A stretch of DNA of 64,000 nucleotides from Aselliscus stoliczkanus (taxonomy: Eukaryota; Chordata; Mammalia; Chiroptera; Hipposideridae), in NCBI GenBank assembly GCA_033961575.1, contig CM066734.1, positions 80,870,501 through 80,934,500 of the forward strand, given 5' to 3'. How positions within the stretch are numbered: position 1 is the first letter of the stretch; each line of letters opens with the position of its first letter. Below, piece by piece: positions 34,614-45,546 of this stretch. A model generated the notes under the pieces. It worked only from the letters and a program-made list of their open reading frames with translations, was not told where the DNA came from and did no database searches. A program made the translations under genes and the position numbers.

Positions 34614-34666
<53 letters not shown>

Positions 34667-34672
34667 ATATCT
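34470..34672. repeat. compound microsatellite (TG)n / TATA-rich / (ATCT)n
   Basis: (TG)n at 34470-34497, a mixed ATATCT stretch from 34561 and about 14 ATCT units at 34613-34668. Confidence 0.95.
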
Positions 34673-34737
34673 GCTTTAAGTTAAAATTGCAATCCCCACA
34701 TGGGTTTCGGCCAGAAATATATAACTTTTAAAAAATG

Positions 34738-34869
34738 CCCGGCCGGCCAAGTGGCTCAGTTGGTTAAGAGCTCACTCAAGAGTGCGAGCTGAGCTCTGAG
34801 CAACAGCAGTTTGATGCCAGCCCGAGCTGAGTTGCCGTAGAGCTGCCAACAGGTGGCAGGATGGCTCAG

Positions 34870-34901
<32 letters not shown>
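34738..34901 (+). mobile_element. SINE family B copy 4
   Basis: CCCGGCCGGCCAAGTGGCTC, GAGCTCACTCAAGAGTGCGA, GCTCTGAGCAACAGCAGTTT and AACAGGTGGCAGGATGGCTC, with an A-tail of about 30. The TTAAAAAATGC-like flank recurs after the tail. Confidence 0.94.
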
Positions 34902-34903
<2 letters not shown>

Positions 34904-34924
34904 CATTAAAAAAAAAAAAAATGC

Positions 34925-36165
34925 TCATATTTTCCACCTCTGATTTCCTATTTTCATTTCCAATACTTTTTCATTTAAAACTAGTCAGAACCTGTTGGGA
35001 GGAGAAAAATAAATCAGAATGCATTTATTAGCATGTTTTGCAGCAAAGATGTACAATAAACACTACTAAAGTTTCTCAAATATAAAACAGGTCAATGGAA
35101 TTTTATCAATGGTAGAATAATCCTGTGAAAACGTTAAGAGCAAAAAACTAAAATTTTGTCTGAGCAAGAAACGGCAAGATGTAGTAAAAATGATATTTGC
35201 TTAACAACATTCTTACAATTTGAGCACCAAAGCAAGTGAAACATTCATGAAAATGAAAAGATTTTTCCTAGAGAAACAAAATTCTATTTTACATAATTAA
35301 ATACATAATATTATTTTTAAAGAGTTATAAATCAATAGAAAAATTCTGTGTCATATTATACAGGAGCATCATAGATCTTGTATCACATTATATATATCCT
35401 TGTTGATTTTATCAAAATAATTAAAGTGGATTAATTTTAGTGTACTTAATCTGTGGAATACAGTAAGATTTTCCCCATTACTTATTATGGTTCTTAATTT
35501 TCAATCAGTACTTACATCGTGTGTTAGTTTAAGTTTCCTAAATATTGATATTACTAGTGTTTTGACCACACAGCGTGTACGATATCAAATGCAACTTGTA
35601 TTTTATTTTTACTGTCTATTCTCTCTTTAACTTTTATTCAGTATGATAATCTTCCCTTGGCCTAAAATGGAAACTAAGGTCAACATCATGAGTTTTATTT
35701 CCACTCTTAGATAATGTAAATTTCTAGGCAATTTTAAACCATTAAGTCTAACATTAGCATTAATCTATGGTTCAATTTTCACTCAAAGGTAGTAAGACTT
35801 CTCTTCACTCCATCCACTTTGTCTTGTAGGTGGTGTCGCATGCAGTAGAAGAGATGTGGTGACTTTCACCTCTTACTCCACTAACTTCTTTCCTCATTCA
35901 CTTGTTGGTGATATTTTAGATCCTGTGACAGTCAGTTCAGGAATAATGAATTAAAGTATGGATAGAGTGTTCTAACTCAGATGGGTGCTTTTGAACTTCC
36001 TAGGTGTCGAAAATAGGTAAAGTTGGCACTATCATGGGGAACTTTTGTGGGCCCTTCAGAGTCCAATTGGGTAAGCCTTTCATTGGCGATCTTATATCAC
36101 AAAGTATTGATTTACCAACCTGGCCATGCCCCTCTGTAGCTCTGTCCCTAATTCACTGGCTGTGC
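34925..36165. other. unassigned DNA
   Basis: No repeat family or coding frame recognised in about 1.2 kb. Confidence 0.5.
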
Positions 36166-36282
36166 CATCTAGTAGTGAAGACCATGAATTCTGAGGTTAA
36201 ATAAACGGTCTTAAATCTTGCTTTCATTATTTTACACCTAGAACCTGTAAGCAAATTTCTCTTTTAATTTACTGTATTTCTC

Positions 36283-36288
<6 letters not shown>
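36166..36288 (+). mobile_element. MIR SINE fragment
   Basis: CTAGTAGTGAAGACCATGAA, TTCTGAGGTTAAATAAACGG, ACACCTAGAACCTGTAAGCA and AATTTCTCTTTTAATTTACT follow the MIR head and core in sense. It ends at the (CT)n run. Confidence 0.55.

Positions 36289-36289
<1 letters not shown>

Positions 36290-36354
<65 letters not shown>
36290..36354. repeat. (CT)n microsatellite
   Basis: About 32 CT units, immediately after the MIR-like fragment. Confidence 0.97.
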
Positions 36355-36360
<6 letters not shown>

Positions 36361-36974
36361 CTATCAAGTCCGAACACTAATTTTTTTCCTCAGATGCTGG
36401 AAGCCTAGAAGGTAGGAGAAAAGAAGGCATTATTCTGTTCTAATGGTAACAGGTATATCTGGGAGGATTAGGTATCTATCTATGAAGATTTTAATAGCTT
36501 CACGAGAGCTCTTGAAAAATATCTGCTTTGGTATTGCAGACAACAGAGATACAGCATTTCCCTGTCATTTTAACAATTCTAACAATCATCACATCATTAG
36601 TGGTTTTCTCTGGGCTTTACTCCCCAGCCCTATCAAAGTTCTGGAAGTATATAATTTATCAAATTGTTTCCTGCTAAAATACCTAAATAGTTGCCATTCT
36701 CCAACTTTACTACTATGTGTGTAAGTTTTAAATAGTATATTTTGTAGGACTGTAGTGGGAAATACATGATATAAAGTATTTAGCACTGTTACTATCATCA
36801 CTATTATTTTACCATTGATTTAATGCCCTGCCTGACCCCAACCTCCCTGACTAGACACACATCACAATCAGCCCCTGTGCCTAAAAGAAAGAAGCTGACA
36901 TTTCAGACTCAAGATTTCAAGTGGTTTCATCATCTGCAACTGAAACAATCTCGACATAGCACCATTTAGAACTT
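36355..36974. other. unassigned DNA
   Basis: Nothing recognised. A 93-codon frame at 36443-36724 lacks a domain. Confidence 0.45.
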
Positions 36975-37820
36975 TGAACTTGGAGCCTCAGAATTATCTT
37001 CAACTAGAAAGTTTTTAAAACCTATCAATCAATTATGTTCATTCTCTCTCTGCAGCATCCCTCTCATGTACTTGTCTTAATTTCTAAGGATACTGCCATA
37101 ATATAAGGATAATGAAATGTAAATTATATAATATATTTAATCATCCAGGATACCCAGCAGAGTGCTGGTTCATGGTAGGCTTTCAATTCTAATTACTTTC
37201 TCTTTCCCATGGGTTTTCCATGTTATTCTAACTATCTCTAATTGGTGTCCTTGTAAGAATGTCTACTTGGTAAATTTGCCTCTGATTATCTCCCAGTTCT
37301 CATCTATATTGCATTCTATTGCCAAATTAATCTTTCTAAAAGACCCTTCTGAGCATGGCATTTCAATTGTTAGAAAACTTCAAATACCCACAGAATAAAT
37401 TTTTGCCTTTCTCCTCAGGAATTCAAAGTTTCATATTCTATCTATGTCTAACTGGCTAATGGGATATCTCACTGTTTTTCACTTCATAACTCATTTTTCT
37501 AATAAAACTGGACTAGTTACTATTTGGTAAGTACCACATTTTATATCTCTGTTTTTACTATTTGTCCTTCTGCCTGAAATGTCTTTTTCCCCAACTTTAT
37601 TTGTTGTAATTGTACCCATCTTCCAAGATTATTTGAATCTTATATGGGTAATGAAGCCATGGTCAAAGTGAACCTTTTCTCTTCTTAGTCTTTCTTGTGG
37701 TTAGTCTGCCTTATGTTATAGTAATTTGTATATTTTCATGTATTCTACTTACTTATCTTGGTTTTTCTACCATTAGACTGAGTTGACAACTGCATATAAA
37801 TCTTCGTACAGAAAGGTGCA
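36975..37820 (+). mobile_element. L2 LINE fragment
   Basis: AACCTATCAATCAATTATGT, GTGTCCTTGTAAGAATGTCT, TTAATCTTTCTAAAAGACCC, CAAATACCCACAGAATAAAT, TGCCTGAAATGTCTTTTTCC and a late ATTAGACTGAGTTGACAACT follow the L2 ORF2 end to 3' UTR order in sense. A MIR-like tail (CCCAGCAGAGTGCTGGTTCA) sits inside at about 37100-37190. Confidence 0.65.
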
Positions 37821-38164
37821 CGATAATGAAAAATGGTTACAACCATTAGCTAAAAATTCAAATCTGCGTTAAATGTTCAACTCTTCTACTTCCTAGACTA
37901 TACACCGCAGGCTTATCTAAGCCTCTTTTTTATCTTTAAAAATGGATAAAATGCTATTATGCTCAAAATTCCATGTGCTACTTGAACAATTAATAAATGG
38001 TTCCTTTTATTTTCCTTATCTATTGATTTAAATAAAAAACCAATATTAGAAACATGTATGTTTCATCAGGTGTCCATTTTATAAACTAAAGATGCTTTGA
38101 CACAGCTCTTAATATGTGTTGCCTTAATATATAAATATAAATTGTAGCCACTATAATACATATA

Positions 38165-38247
38165 TTAGGTTGTTGGAAAAGTCATGACATATTTTTTTTC
38201 TATGTTTCTCATTGCAAAAATGTATCATGACTTTTCTGACAACCCAA
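38165..38247. mobile_element. 83-bp mariner MITE
   Basis: Left end TTAGGTTGTTGGAAAAGTCA and the reverse complement of the right end, TTGGGTTGTCAGAAAAGTCA, are near-identical terminal inverted repeats of more than 20 bp. Both sides carry TA. This is the architecture of MADE1-like non-autonomous mariner elements. Confidence 0.9.
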
Positions 38248-38334
38248 TACAATGAGTTTCAAAGCAGCTCAGCCACCTATAGCACAATGGTTTCCTTAGT
38301 CTTCATAAAATCTTAGAAATTCTCATTTCTAGAC

Positions 38335-38420
38335 TTTCTTTCTTTCCTCTTCCACCCTCTCCCTCTCTCCTTCTTTCCTCCTTCCCTCCCTCTCTTCTTC
38401 CCTTCCTTCCTTTCTAATAT
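38335..38420. repeat. CT-rich pyrimidine tract
   Basis: Degenerate CTTT/CCTT/CCCT units on one strand, almost purine-free. Confidence 0.9.
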
Positions 38421-38429
38421 TGACCCCCG

Positions 38430-38575
38430 GTTTTTTCTTTTTTTTTAATATTTAATTTAGTGGGGTGACAATGATTATTAAAATTACATAGGTTTCAAGT
38501 GTACGTTTCTATAATACATTATCTATAAATCACATTGTGTGCTCACCATCCAGAGCTCAACTTCACTAGGCCCCC
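38430..38575 (-). mobile_element. L1 3' end fragment
   Basis: A T-rich tail, AATTTAGTGGGGTGACAATG, AAATTACATAGGTTTCAAGT, TCTATAATACATTATCTATA and TCACATTGTGTGCTCACCAT. Antisense L1 3' UTR, 5'-truncated. Confidence 0.87.
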
Positions 38576-39604
38576 AGTTACTTCCATTGAAAATCTTTCT
38601 TTGGATCTCATAGGTCAAAAGACTACTCATCTCTCCCCTCTTCATATTCTCAAATTATCCTGTCCTGCTGTTCAATTTCCTATATACAAAGCACAAACCT
38701 GACTTATCTAGTTGACCAAAGGATCACCTTGGTATATGTTTACCAAAGAGCACATTAAATGTGGTTTCAGAAAGGAAAGTGCTTCTTTCCCCCAAAGGGA
38801 AGAGATACATTCATTCACACATGAGCAACCTGGATTTTGCTTGGTTAGGAATTTCATGCCCAGAGTAATGTGAAAGGACAAAGTGTCTCTCATGCCAAAT
38901 TTTACAGGACAGAACTGACCAATTAAAAAAAACAAAGGAGTCAGCATTTGTGTGTCCCTTCAGGAGGCACCATGTCAGCAACTTAGTCTTCACTGCAGTT
39001 TTAACACACTATTAGGCAGCACTCATAGCTAAACTGCTGTTACTGTGACTTTCTTTGCTGTTCCAGCACCTTTGAACCCTGCATCAGCAGAGAATACCCA
39101 ATGCCCTTGTAACCATAGAAAGCAACAAAGTTCATTTGGAAGAGCACTGGACCTGCAATTAGAACACTTATTCAAATGTGCAACATTATTGATCCATTAC
39201 TACATGATACCTGTTGGGGAAATTCCAACTTAGGAGTGTATAACTCATAGTAATAACTCAGAGAAAAGGATGAGACAGACACAAAAACAAGTACGACAAC
39301 TGAATGCAGAAAGTAGATATGTCAAAATACTACAAATTGAGCGGACGTCAAAGACATTTATGGACCTATTCTCTATCTGACTTGTTATTGAAGTTTTTCC
39401 ACTCACTTAACCATTATTACTCTAGAGCTTATCTGCTAAATGTCACTAGATCAAGGTCCTTCTTTATGTGACTTCATCTTATAGAACACAAAAAATAAGT
39501 GTTTACCGTCACTTACAAAGCTTTCAGCTTCATTTTATTATAGTACTACCATGATAAATGGTATTATTGTAGCTCCTTAGAGACAAATTTTAGCTAACTG
39601 AATT
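38576..39604. other. unassigned DNA
   Basis: No repeat recognised. Short frames (up to 79 codons) without domains. Confidence 0.5.
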
Positions 39605-39673
39605 GTTATCTGGAGCCATTTTCTACACAATTTTCTACACAATTTTGTTATCTGGGGCCATTTTCTACACAAT

Positions 39674-39677
<4 letters not shown>
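39605..39677. repeat. local tandem duplication
   Basis: GTTATCTGGAGCCATTTTCT and GTTATCTGGGGCCATTTTCT start two units about 42 bp apart. CTACACAATTTT is also repeated within the first unit, giving three copies overall. Confidence 0.9.

Positions 39678-39724
<47 letters not shown>
39678..39724. repeat. (TA)n microsatellite
   Basis: About 23 TA units abutting the tandem duplication. Confidence 0.97.
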
Positions 39725-39728
<4 letters not shown>

Positions 39729-40314
39729 AATACGAAGTTTTACCATAGATTGAAATTAAACCACATTTTATATCTACTTCAGTTCAGACTCAAGGAACAG
39801 TCTTCTTAAAATATTCCATAATTGGCCCAAAAAGCAAGCAAGTTTTTATTATTCCTAATAAAGGCATTGCACACTAATCACTACAAAAATAAATATGAAT
39901 AATAGCCAAATAGGCAAAAGATATTAAAAATAAATTTTCAAAATAAGTTAATATGAGTAGCCAATAAATATATCTTGCTAAATCCCACCAATGATCTAAA
40001 AAAAAGTAAATCAAATAAAATGCCAGTTTTTACTTGCAATGTTAGCAAATATTCTTCAAGAATAATTTCTACTATTTGTAAGCATATATTCAGCAACAAG
40101 CATTTATTTAGAGAATAACTACCTAATGATTCCAAATCATTGAGCTCACTTCAGGTGTAGGTTGTGTCTCCAACCCCTGTGAAGCTATCTATTTCTATAA
40201 CTAAGTACTATATTTGAAATAAACAATGATAGCACAGTGATTATAAAGAAGGAAATGTAGAACTTGAGTTACTTCAATTCATTTTTGCAAGTCATTTTAC
40301 ATGTCTATTTGAAG
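39725..40314. other. unassigned AT-rich DNA
   Basis: Nothing recognised. Confidence 0.45.
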
Positions 40315-40530
40315 GTGCTGGTAAGATAGGTTTCCTTCTGAGGTCTCCTCTTGCCTTGTAGACAGCCACTATCTCTCTGTGTGCTCATATGATCTCTAAC
40401 ATCATCACGAGTGCCACCCTCATGATCTCATCTAACTTTAAGTATATCTCCCAAAGGAGATACATTGGGGGTCAGGGCTTCAACATATGAATTTTGAAGG
40501 TTGGGGGACACAAGAGTTCAGTCTACAACA
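40315..40530 (-). mobile_element. MLT1/MST-type MaLR LTR fragment
   Basis: TTTCCTTCTGAGGTCTCCTC, CTTGCCTTGTAGACAGCCAC, CTTCAACATATGAATTTTGA, GGGGGACACAAGAGTTCAGT and CTACAACACA. This is the antisense terminal half of an MLT1/MST LTR. Confidence 0.8.
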
Positions 40531-40589
40531 CAAAGCAAGTCAGAAGAAATGAATTTATAATCTACTTGTTTTGTAGTCAAAAGTATTTT

Positions 40590-40770
40590 CTTTTGTAATT
40601 AGTTTCAGGAGTACAAAATAATATACTACTTAGACAATTACACCTCTCACAAAATGAAAACCCCCTCCCCTAATCTACAACCCCTCTGACATCGTATATA
40701 GTTGTTACAGTTCCATTGACTCTATTCCCTATGCTGTACTCCACATCCCATGAATAGATATAAACATAGA
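40590..40770 (-). mobile_element. L1 3' UTR fragment
   Basis: TTTGTAATTAGTTTCAGGAG, CTCACAAAATGAAAACCCCC, CCTCTGACATCGTATATAG and TTCCCTATGCTGTACTCCAC. Antisense L1 3' end. Confidence 0.78.
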
Positions 40771-40780
40771 TATAGATATA

Positions 40781-41012
40781 GAAACAAAAATACATATACA
40801 CATTTTAAGAAAAGAAAAAACTGTATTAAAATTGTAATAATATATACCAATAACAAAAGATGAATACAAGTCATGTTTGACTTCTGCAGTTACAAGAGGT
40901 GCTCAAAGTGGTTAACATCAGTGTCCAGACACTTCTGATTACAGCGAACTACTGCTTGAGCAACGCTAACCAAAGGGTCCTCTTGTATACATGTTTTTGG
41001 CACCCCTGGTAT
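40781..41012. mobile_element. short mariner-like non-autonomous element
   Basis: Left end GAAACAAAAATACATATACA and reverse-complemented right end CCAGGGGTGCCAAAAACATG are imperfect inverted repeats flanked by TA-rich sequence. The body contains GTCCAGACACTTCTGATTAC and ACTACTGCTTGAGCAACGCT, which I recall as a recurring bat mariner-type sequence. There is no transposase frame. Flanking L1 pieces on both sides suggest insertion into an L1. Confidence 0.5.
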
Positions 41013-41037
41013 GTATGTATGTATGTATGTATGTATA
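41009..41037. repeat. (GTAT)n microsatellite
   Basis: About six TATG units at the right end of the mariner-like element. Confidence 0.93.
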
Positions 41038-41890
41038 TAATATAATTATAGTTGACATTCAATATTATTCAGCTTCAGCTTCAGGTGTACAGTCCAATGG
41101 TCAGGCATCTACACAGTTCATGAAGTGGACTAATAATATAAGTGCTCATCTGACCCCAATAAAATCTTTACAACATTATTGATTATACTCCCCCAACTAT
41201 CTTCCATATCCCCATGGCAATATTGTGACTACTAATTTGTGCTTTCTAATCTCTTTACCTTCTCCTCTATCACCAAGTCCTCCTATCTAGCAACCATCAG
41301 TTTTTCTCTATATCTCTGAGTCTATTTCTGTTTAGTTTGCTCATTTATTCTGTTCTGTTAGATTCCAAATATAAGTCAGATCATATGGTATTTGTCTTTC
41401 TTCATCTGACTTATTTCACTTAGCATAATATTCTCTAGGTCCATCCATGTCATTGCAAATGATAAGATTTCATTCTTCTTCATGGCTGAGTAATACTCCA
41501 TTGAATGTAGTTTCTTTATCCAGTCATCTACCAATGGGCAATTCAGTTGTCTCCATGCCTTGGCTATTGTGAATAGCACTGTAATAAACATAGGGCTGCA
41601 TATATTTTTGCAAATTAGTGTTTTGGATTTCTCTGGATAGATACCCAAGAGTGGAATTGCTGGGTCATAAGGTAGTTCCATTTTCAATTTGTTGAGATAC
41701 CTCCATACTGACTTCCATAGTGGCTGCACCAATCTGCAATCCCACCAACAGTGCAGCAGGGCCCCCTTTCTACAAAACCTCACCAGCACTTGTTTGTTGA
41801 TTTATTTATGATAGCCATTCTGACCAGAGTAAGGTGGTATCTCATTGTGGTTCATATTTGCATTTCTCTAATGATTAGTGATATTGGAAC
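41038..41890 (-). mobile_element. L1 3' portion
   Basis: Antisense 3' UTR and ORF2 end. AGTTGACATTCAATATTATT, CTTCAGCTTCAGGTGTACAG, ATCTGACTTATTTCACTTAG, TCCATTGAATGTAGTTTCTT and TGGAATTGCTGGGTCATAAG in order, ending ATTTGCATTTCTCTAATGAT. It holds a 137-codon ORF2 C-terminal frame. Confidence 0.92.
41376..41789 (-). pseudogene. L1 ORF2 C-terminal remnant, 137 codons
   Basis: An uninterrupted frame that includes [70 protein letters not shown] and MLSEISQMKKDKYHM, the canonical end of mammalian L1 ORF2. It is truncated upstream, so it has no endonuclease or reverse-transcriptase catalytic centre. Retention of the frame suggests a fairly young copy, not function. Confidence 0.92.
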
Positions 41891-41981
41891 AAGAAAAGGA
41901 TATTTTCAACTTCAGTAAGGTGAACTAATATGCAATCCATTGTTGTTTGCATAGATCATTATTATTAAAAAGAGTATGCAG

Positions 41982-42424
41982 GGCCGGCTGAGTGGCGCAT
42001 TGGTTAAGAGCTGGTTTTGGGATGCCAGCGGCCCTGGTCCGGATCCCACATATGAGGGTCAGTGACACTGCCCTTTACAGCTAACAACAGCTCCACCTGG
42101 AGCTAGGCTGTGCGAGCCCCAGCGATGGTGTAGGCTGCAGCCCCTGCTGCAGTGGGCTGCCATAGGCTACAGTGAGTGGCTGGCAGCCAGTGTGAGCTGC
42201 CAATCGCCGCGGTGAGCGACCATCCAGAGGCCGGCGACTGATCTGCCTCATCCGCGAAGAGCGCAACGACGATACCAACATGGGCCAGTGAAACAACGTC
42301 CTCCGCAACTAGACTGAAGAACAAAAAGACAGCAACTTGTCTGTTCCCCTTCCCTGATTCCCCAATGCTGTTCCCCTCCCCCAATTCCCCAATAAAATCT
42401 TTAAAAAAAAAATTTAAAAAAAAG
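41982..42424 (+). mobile_element. SINE family C copy 2
   Basis: Head GGGCCGGCTGAGTGGCGCAT, GCTGGTTTTGGGATGCCAGC and CAGTGACACTGCCCTTTACA. The body has AACAACAGCTCCACCTGGAG, CTGCAGCCCCTGCTGCAGTG, one copy of the tandem unit and CAACTAGACTGAAGAACAAA. The end has two CCCCAAT-type units and AATTCCCCAATAAAATCTTT. The left target duplication AAAAAGAGTATGCA (41968-41981) recurs only at 42470-42482, after extra sequence. Confidence 0.93.
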
Positions 42425-42469
42425 TGATAAAGCCAAAGTGGATAAGTTTCTCTACCAGGTTTAAAAAAA
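42425..42469 (+). other. possible 3'-transduced segment
   Basis: About 37 bp (GTGATAAAGCCAAAGTGGAT to CTACCAGGTTT) lie between the SINE A-run and a second A-run. The right target duplication comes only after the second run. Confidence 0.7.
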
Positions 42470-42482
42470 AAAAGAGTATGCA

Positions 42483-43009
42483 TATCTTTTTCTCAGTCTA
42501 TCAGTTTCCTGTAATCATAATGTCTGTACCACATTTCTTTCTTACCTTGTTGTTTGACAATATTGATTATACATGGCATGCATAAGCATTATATTGAGGT
42601 TGAATAAAAACTATGTTTAAAACTGACACAGCACATTACATATTCTCTTATATGTGGTCAAGTATATTTGAGTATTTGTTCTTCACAGGTATTGCCCAAG
42701 GGCTTTTACAAAAGGGAATTGAATCACTGATGTTTTCCTCATTGTGATGTTTTCTTCAAACTGGTGAAGAAAACCACATTTGTCATGAAGAGTTTCCTAG
42801 AACAGCCTACATCAAAAGAGATATGTTATATATGTATATATTGCTAAAGGAATTTAGAATACCTATTTATATTTAAACAAAAATACAATCAGTAAAGCCT
42901 TTAGCAGAGGAGATATTCTGTGACCTAACTTTTGTGTGACTAATTTTGACAATTCTGAACTTTCTGAAACCAAACACAGCTGATCATGTAAAAAGCCCAA
43001 AGGCATTTG
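42483..43009. other. unassigned DNA
   Basis: Nothing recognised. Confidence 0.45.
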
Positions 43010-43165
43010 AAGCAAATGAAATTAAACCTCAACACTGCTGGGAAGTAGATGTGTCTTAATCTTTTGGATTAGAAAACAGTAAAATGGAGGCTAAAACATG
43101 TTAAATGAATTGCTCAAGGCCACTCATTAAAAGCATCACAGGCCTTTCTGAAGTATTTTGTCAAA
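43010..43165 (-). mobile_element. MIR SINE fragment
   Basis: Antisense: TTTGGATTAGAAAACAGTAA, AATGGAGGCTAAAACATGTT and GAATTGCTCAAGGCCACTCA, the MIR core in reverse. Confidence 0.6.
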
Positions 43166-45099
43166 TGAAAGCCAGACTAATTCCATGATTTTATTATACC
43201 CATTGTGCTTAGCTGGTTAGTAGATACTTTCCTTTATATGGAAAAGGTACAGATTTATTATTATTATTATTATTTTTTGTAGCCTTGAGAGATAGAAAGT
43301 GATAAAGGGGCACAAATTTTTGCCTTACAGTATTTGAAATGTCTAGAAACAATAGATCTTGTCTGGCTTTTCCCGATACCCATAACATGTTTTTTTTATA
43401 TATACTTATTATTGATATACTTATATTTATTGAAAACAAAATTCTACATCAATCAGAAAAAATATTTAATGTGCCCTATTACTTTTTTGTTCTCTCCCCC
43501 CATAGTTTGAAGAGAAGTTAGCTCTTTTCCCATTAGTCAGAGACTCTTTTCATTACTTGAATGTTTATGTTTATATATCAGGCCTTGTTAAATTTCCATG
43601 TTTCTGTTTAAGGGTTCATTTAAGTATGCCAGTACACAGCTTTAATGTAATTCCTATAGAGTATATTTCATGGCTTAACAGAGATGAAATATTGGAGTTT
43701 ATTCATTATGGCTTACTGTGTAAGGAACTCAAGTGGCACACCCTACAGAGGCATCCCAGGGTAAACTGGTACTTACAAGATGAGACCTTAGGAAGGTCTA
43801 CTTTAGGAAGCAGCTTTCCATTGTTTTGAAATCTTTCTCTTATTTAACTGACTATAAAAATAATCGTCCGAGTTCTTTAAAATTACTTTTTTTTAAAAAA
43901 CTTTGAAAGGATTCCAAATAGGACATTTATAATAATTGGACTGTTATATTTTTATATTTATAGCACCTGACTGTATTTTTTCAGTTTTTCTAGTCCAAAC
44001 TGATTCCATCATCGCTGTCTTGCTCTAAGTAATTATGTGTGCCTGGAATAAATCCCAAATAGATTTTAGAAAATTCCAGTGAAAATCAAGCATTTGGACA
44101 GATATACTGGATTCATTGTAACATTTTATGAAATGGACAGAAAGTTATCTTTTTTACAGCAATGTAGTGGCAATAAGTTTCAGTTCTCACCAAACCTATC
44201 TTACAATTTCCAGCCTAATTCTCAGAGTAGAGGGACATTAATTATTTCTCCACAGAATAGTGAATGCTCAAAGGTATTGAGAGAAATCACAATCAGAAAT
44301 TTTAGCGTGATTTACAAGATTCTGTATCATCCAGTGATTGCAACATTACTGTACATGTCTATCTTTGTCACATACTATTCATCGGGCATATATTAGCCAA
44401 GCAAACCCACATATAAACCATTTCCAATTTGCTAAAGGACACATAATTCCATGTGCTCCCCCTAAATTACCTTTGAAAGCATTTCAGAAGTATGCATACC
44501 ATGCAAAAATGTATATAGCAGCATTTTTACTTATAATAAATCAGGTTTAATACCTCATCAGACTATATCTTCAGTTTGTATTACTGCACATACTATTCTA
44601 CTTTAATAAATAAGCTGCATTTAAAATTTTCTAATTCATACCAATTAATCATCTCCATTTAGCAAATGTCTATTTTACATCAAAGAAAATAGAAAACCTT
44701 CAGGTAGCTCTTATAGGGAAAATAATAATCCTTTGGAACTGTAACAAATAGTTTGAATTAATTCATTTAATGATAAAATTAATATTTGAACTGTAAAAAA
44801 AGTGTTAGTTGTATTCTCTGTATTTTTCAATCATGTAGTTTTGAAATATCATGACATGTGATATTAATAAAGCTTTGCTTTATGCACAAAATGTGAAGCA
44901 TTGTAAGCTGGATGCAAAATTATCTTTAAATATTCATCATTTAAAAATTGGTGGGCCAAGTGATATGTAAGTCATGTTTTTACTCTCACAATTTAGCAAA
45001 GCAGTTTATAAATTAAGTTTAAATAATGTCATCTCTTGTCAGTATCCTGTGAACCATATTTTGGTTATACTGTGGATTACAGTCATTTGTTATTGTCAC
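43166..45099. other. repeat-poor AT-rich DNA
   Basis: About 1.9 kb. A short (ATT)n at 43256-43275 is the only simple repeat noted. Frames of 90 and 105 codons (43557-43829, 44079-44396) overlap nothing recognisable. Confidence 0.5.
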
Positions 45100-45546
45100 A
45101 TTCTATAGTGTCACTGTTAACACTGAATTAGCCAATGCTAGAATCATTGTCCAAAGAGGGAATACAGGATTAGGGTCCTGTGAGCCTCTGGTGACGACAG
45201 GTCATCATCAGTTGAGCAATATATAACCTTGTTTTACATGAATTTCTGTGTAATGACATGCCTATTTAATATACTATATTGTTGACTCATTAACTTTGAA
45301 TTAACGGCTAATAGCACCATCACTCATACCTGAACAAAGGTTACCTGATATATATATTTGCTCCACAGGACACACCACAGCCTTCTTATGCATAGGAATA
45401 CTAAAGAGCACTTCAGCACAATGATTTCGGACCATTTTAAACAGCGAAAACACCAACAAAAAGCACAAAATGTGGAAAACATGGCACTAAATAGACTGCA
45501 AAAAAAGTTTCAGTATGAGAGCTAAAACTAAAAGGCAAAGTGTCAC
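45100..45546 (+). mobile_element. Tigger-like DNA transposon, left part
   Basis: ATTGTTGACTCATTAACTTT, TAGCACCATCACTCATACCT, CACAGGACACACCACAGCCT, and ACCAACAAAAAGCACAAAAT with GTGGAAAACATGGCACTAAA are phrases I associate with an old Tigger (pogo-type) element. It stops at the LTR duplication and resumes after it. No transposase frame survives. Confidence 0.5.
45541..45546. repeat. 6-bp target duplication, left
   Basis: TGTCAC, matched at 46209-46214. Confidence 0.9.

Noticed and set aside
34561..34672. CRISPR-like or other spaced repeat array
   Set aside because: These are simple microsatellite units without unique spacers; the host is a eukaryote.
34465..34731. 88-codon frame with Ile/Tyr/Leu/Ser repeats
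   Set aside because: Translation of the (TG)n and (ATCT)n microsatellites.
44079..44396. 105-codon frame
   Set aside because: No motif or family resemblance, and no flanking gene structure.
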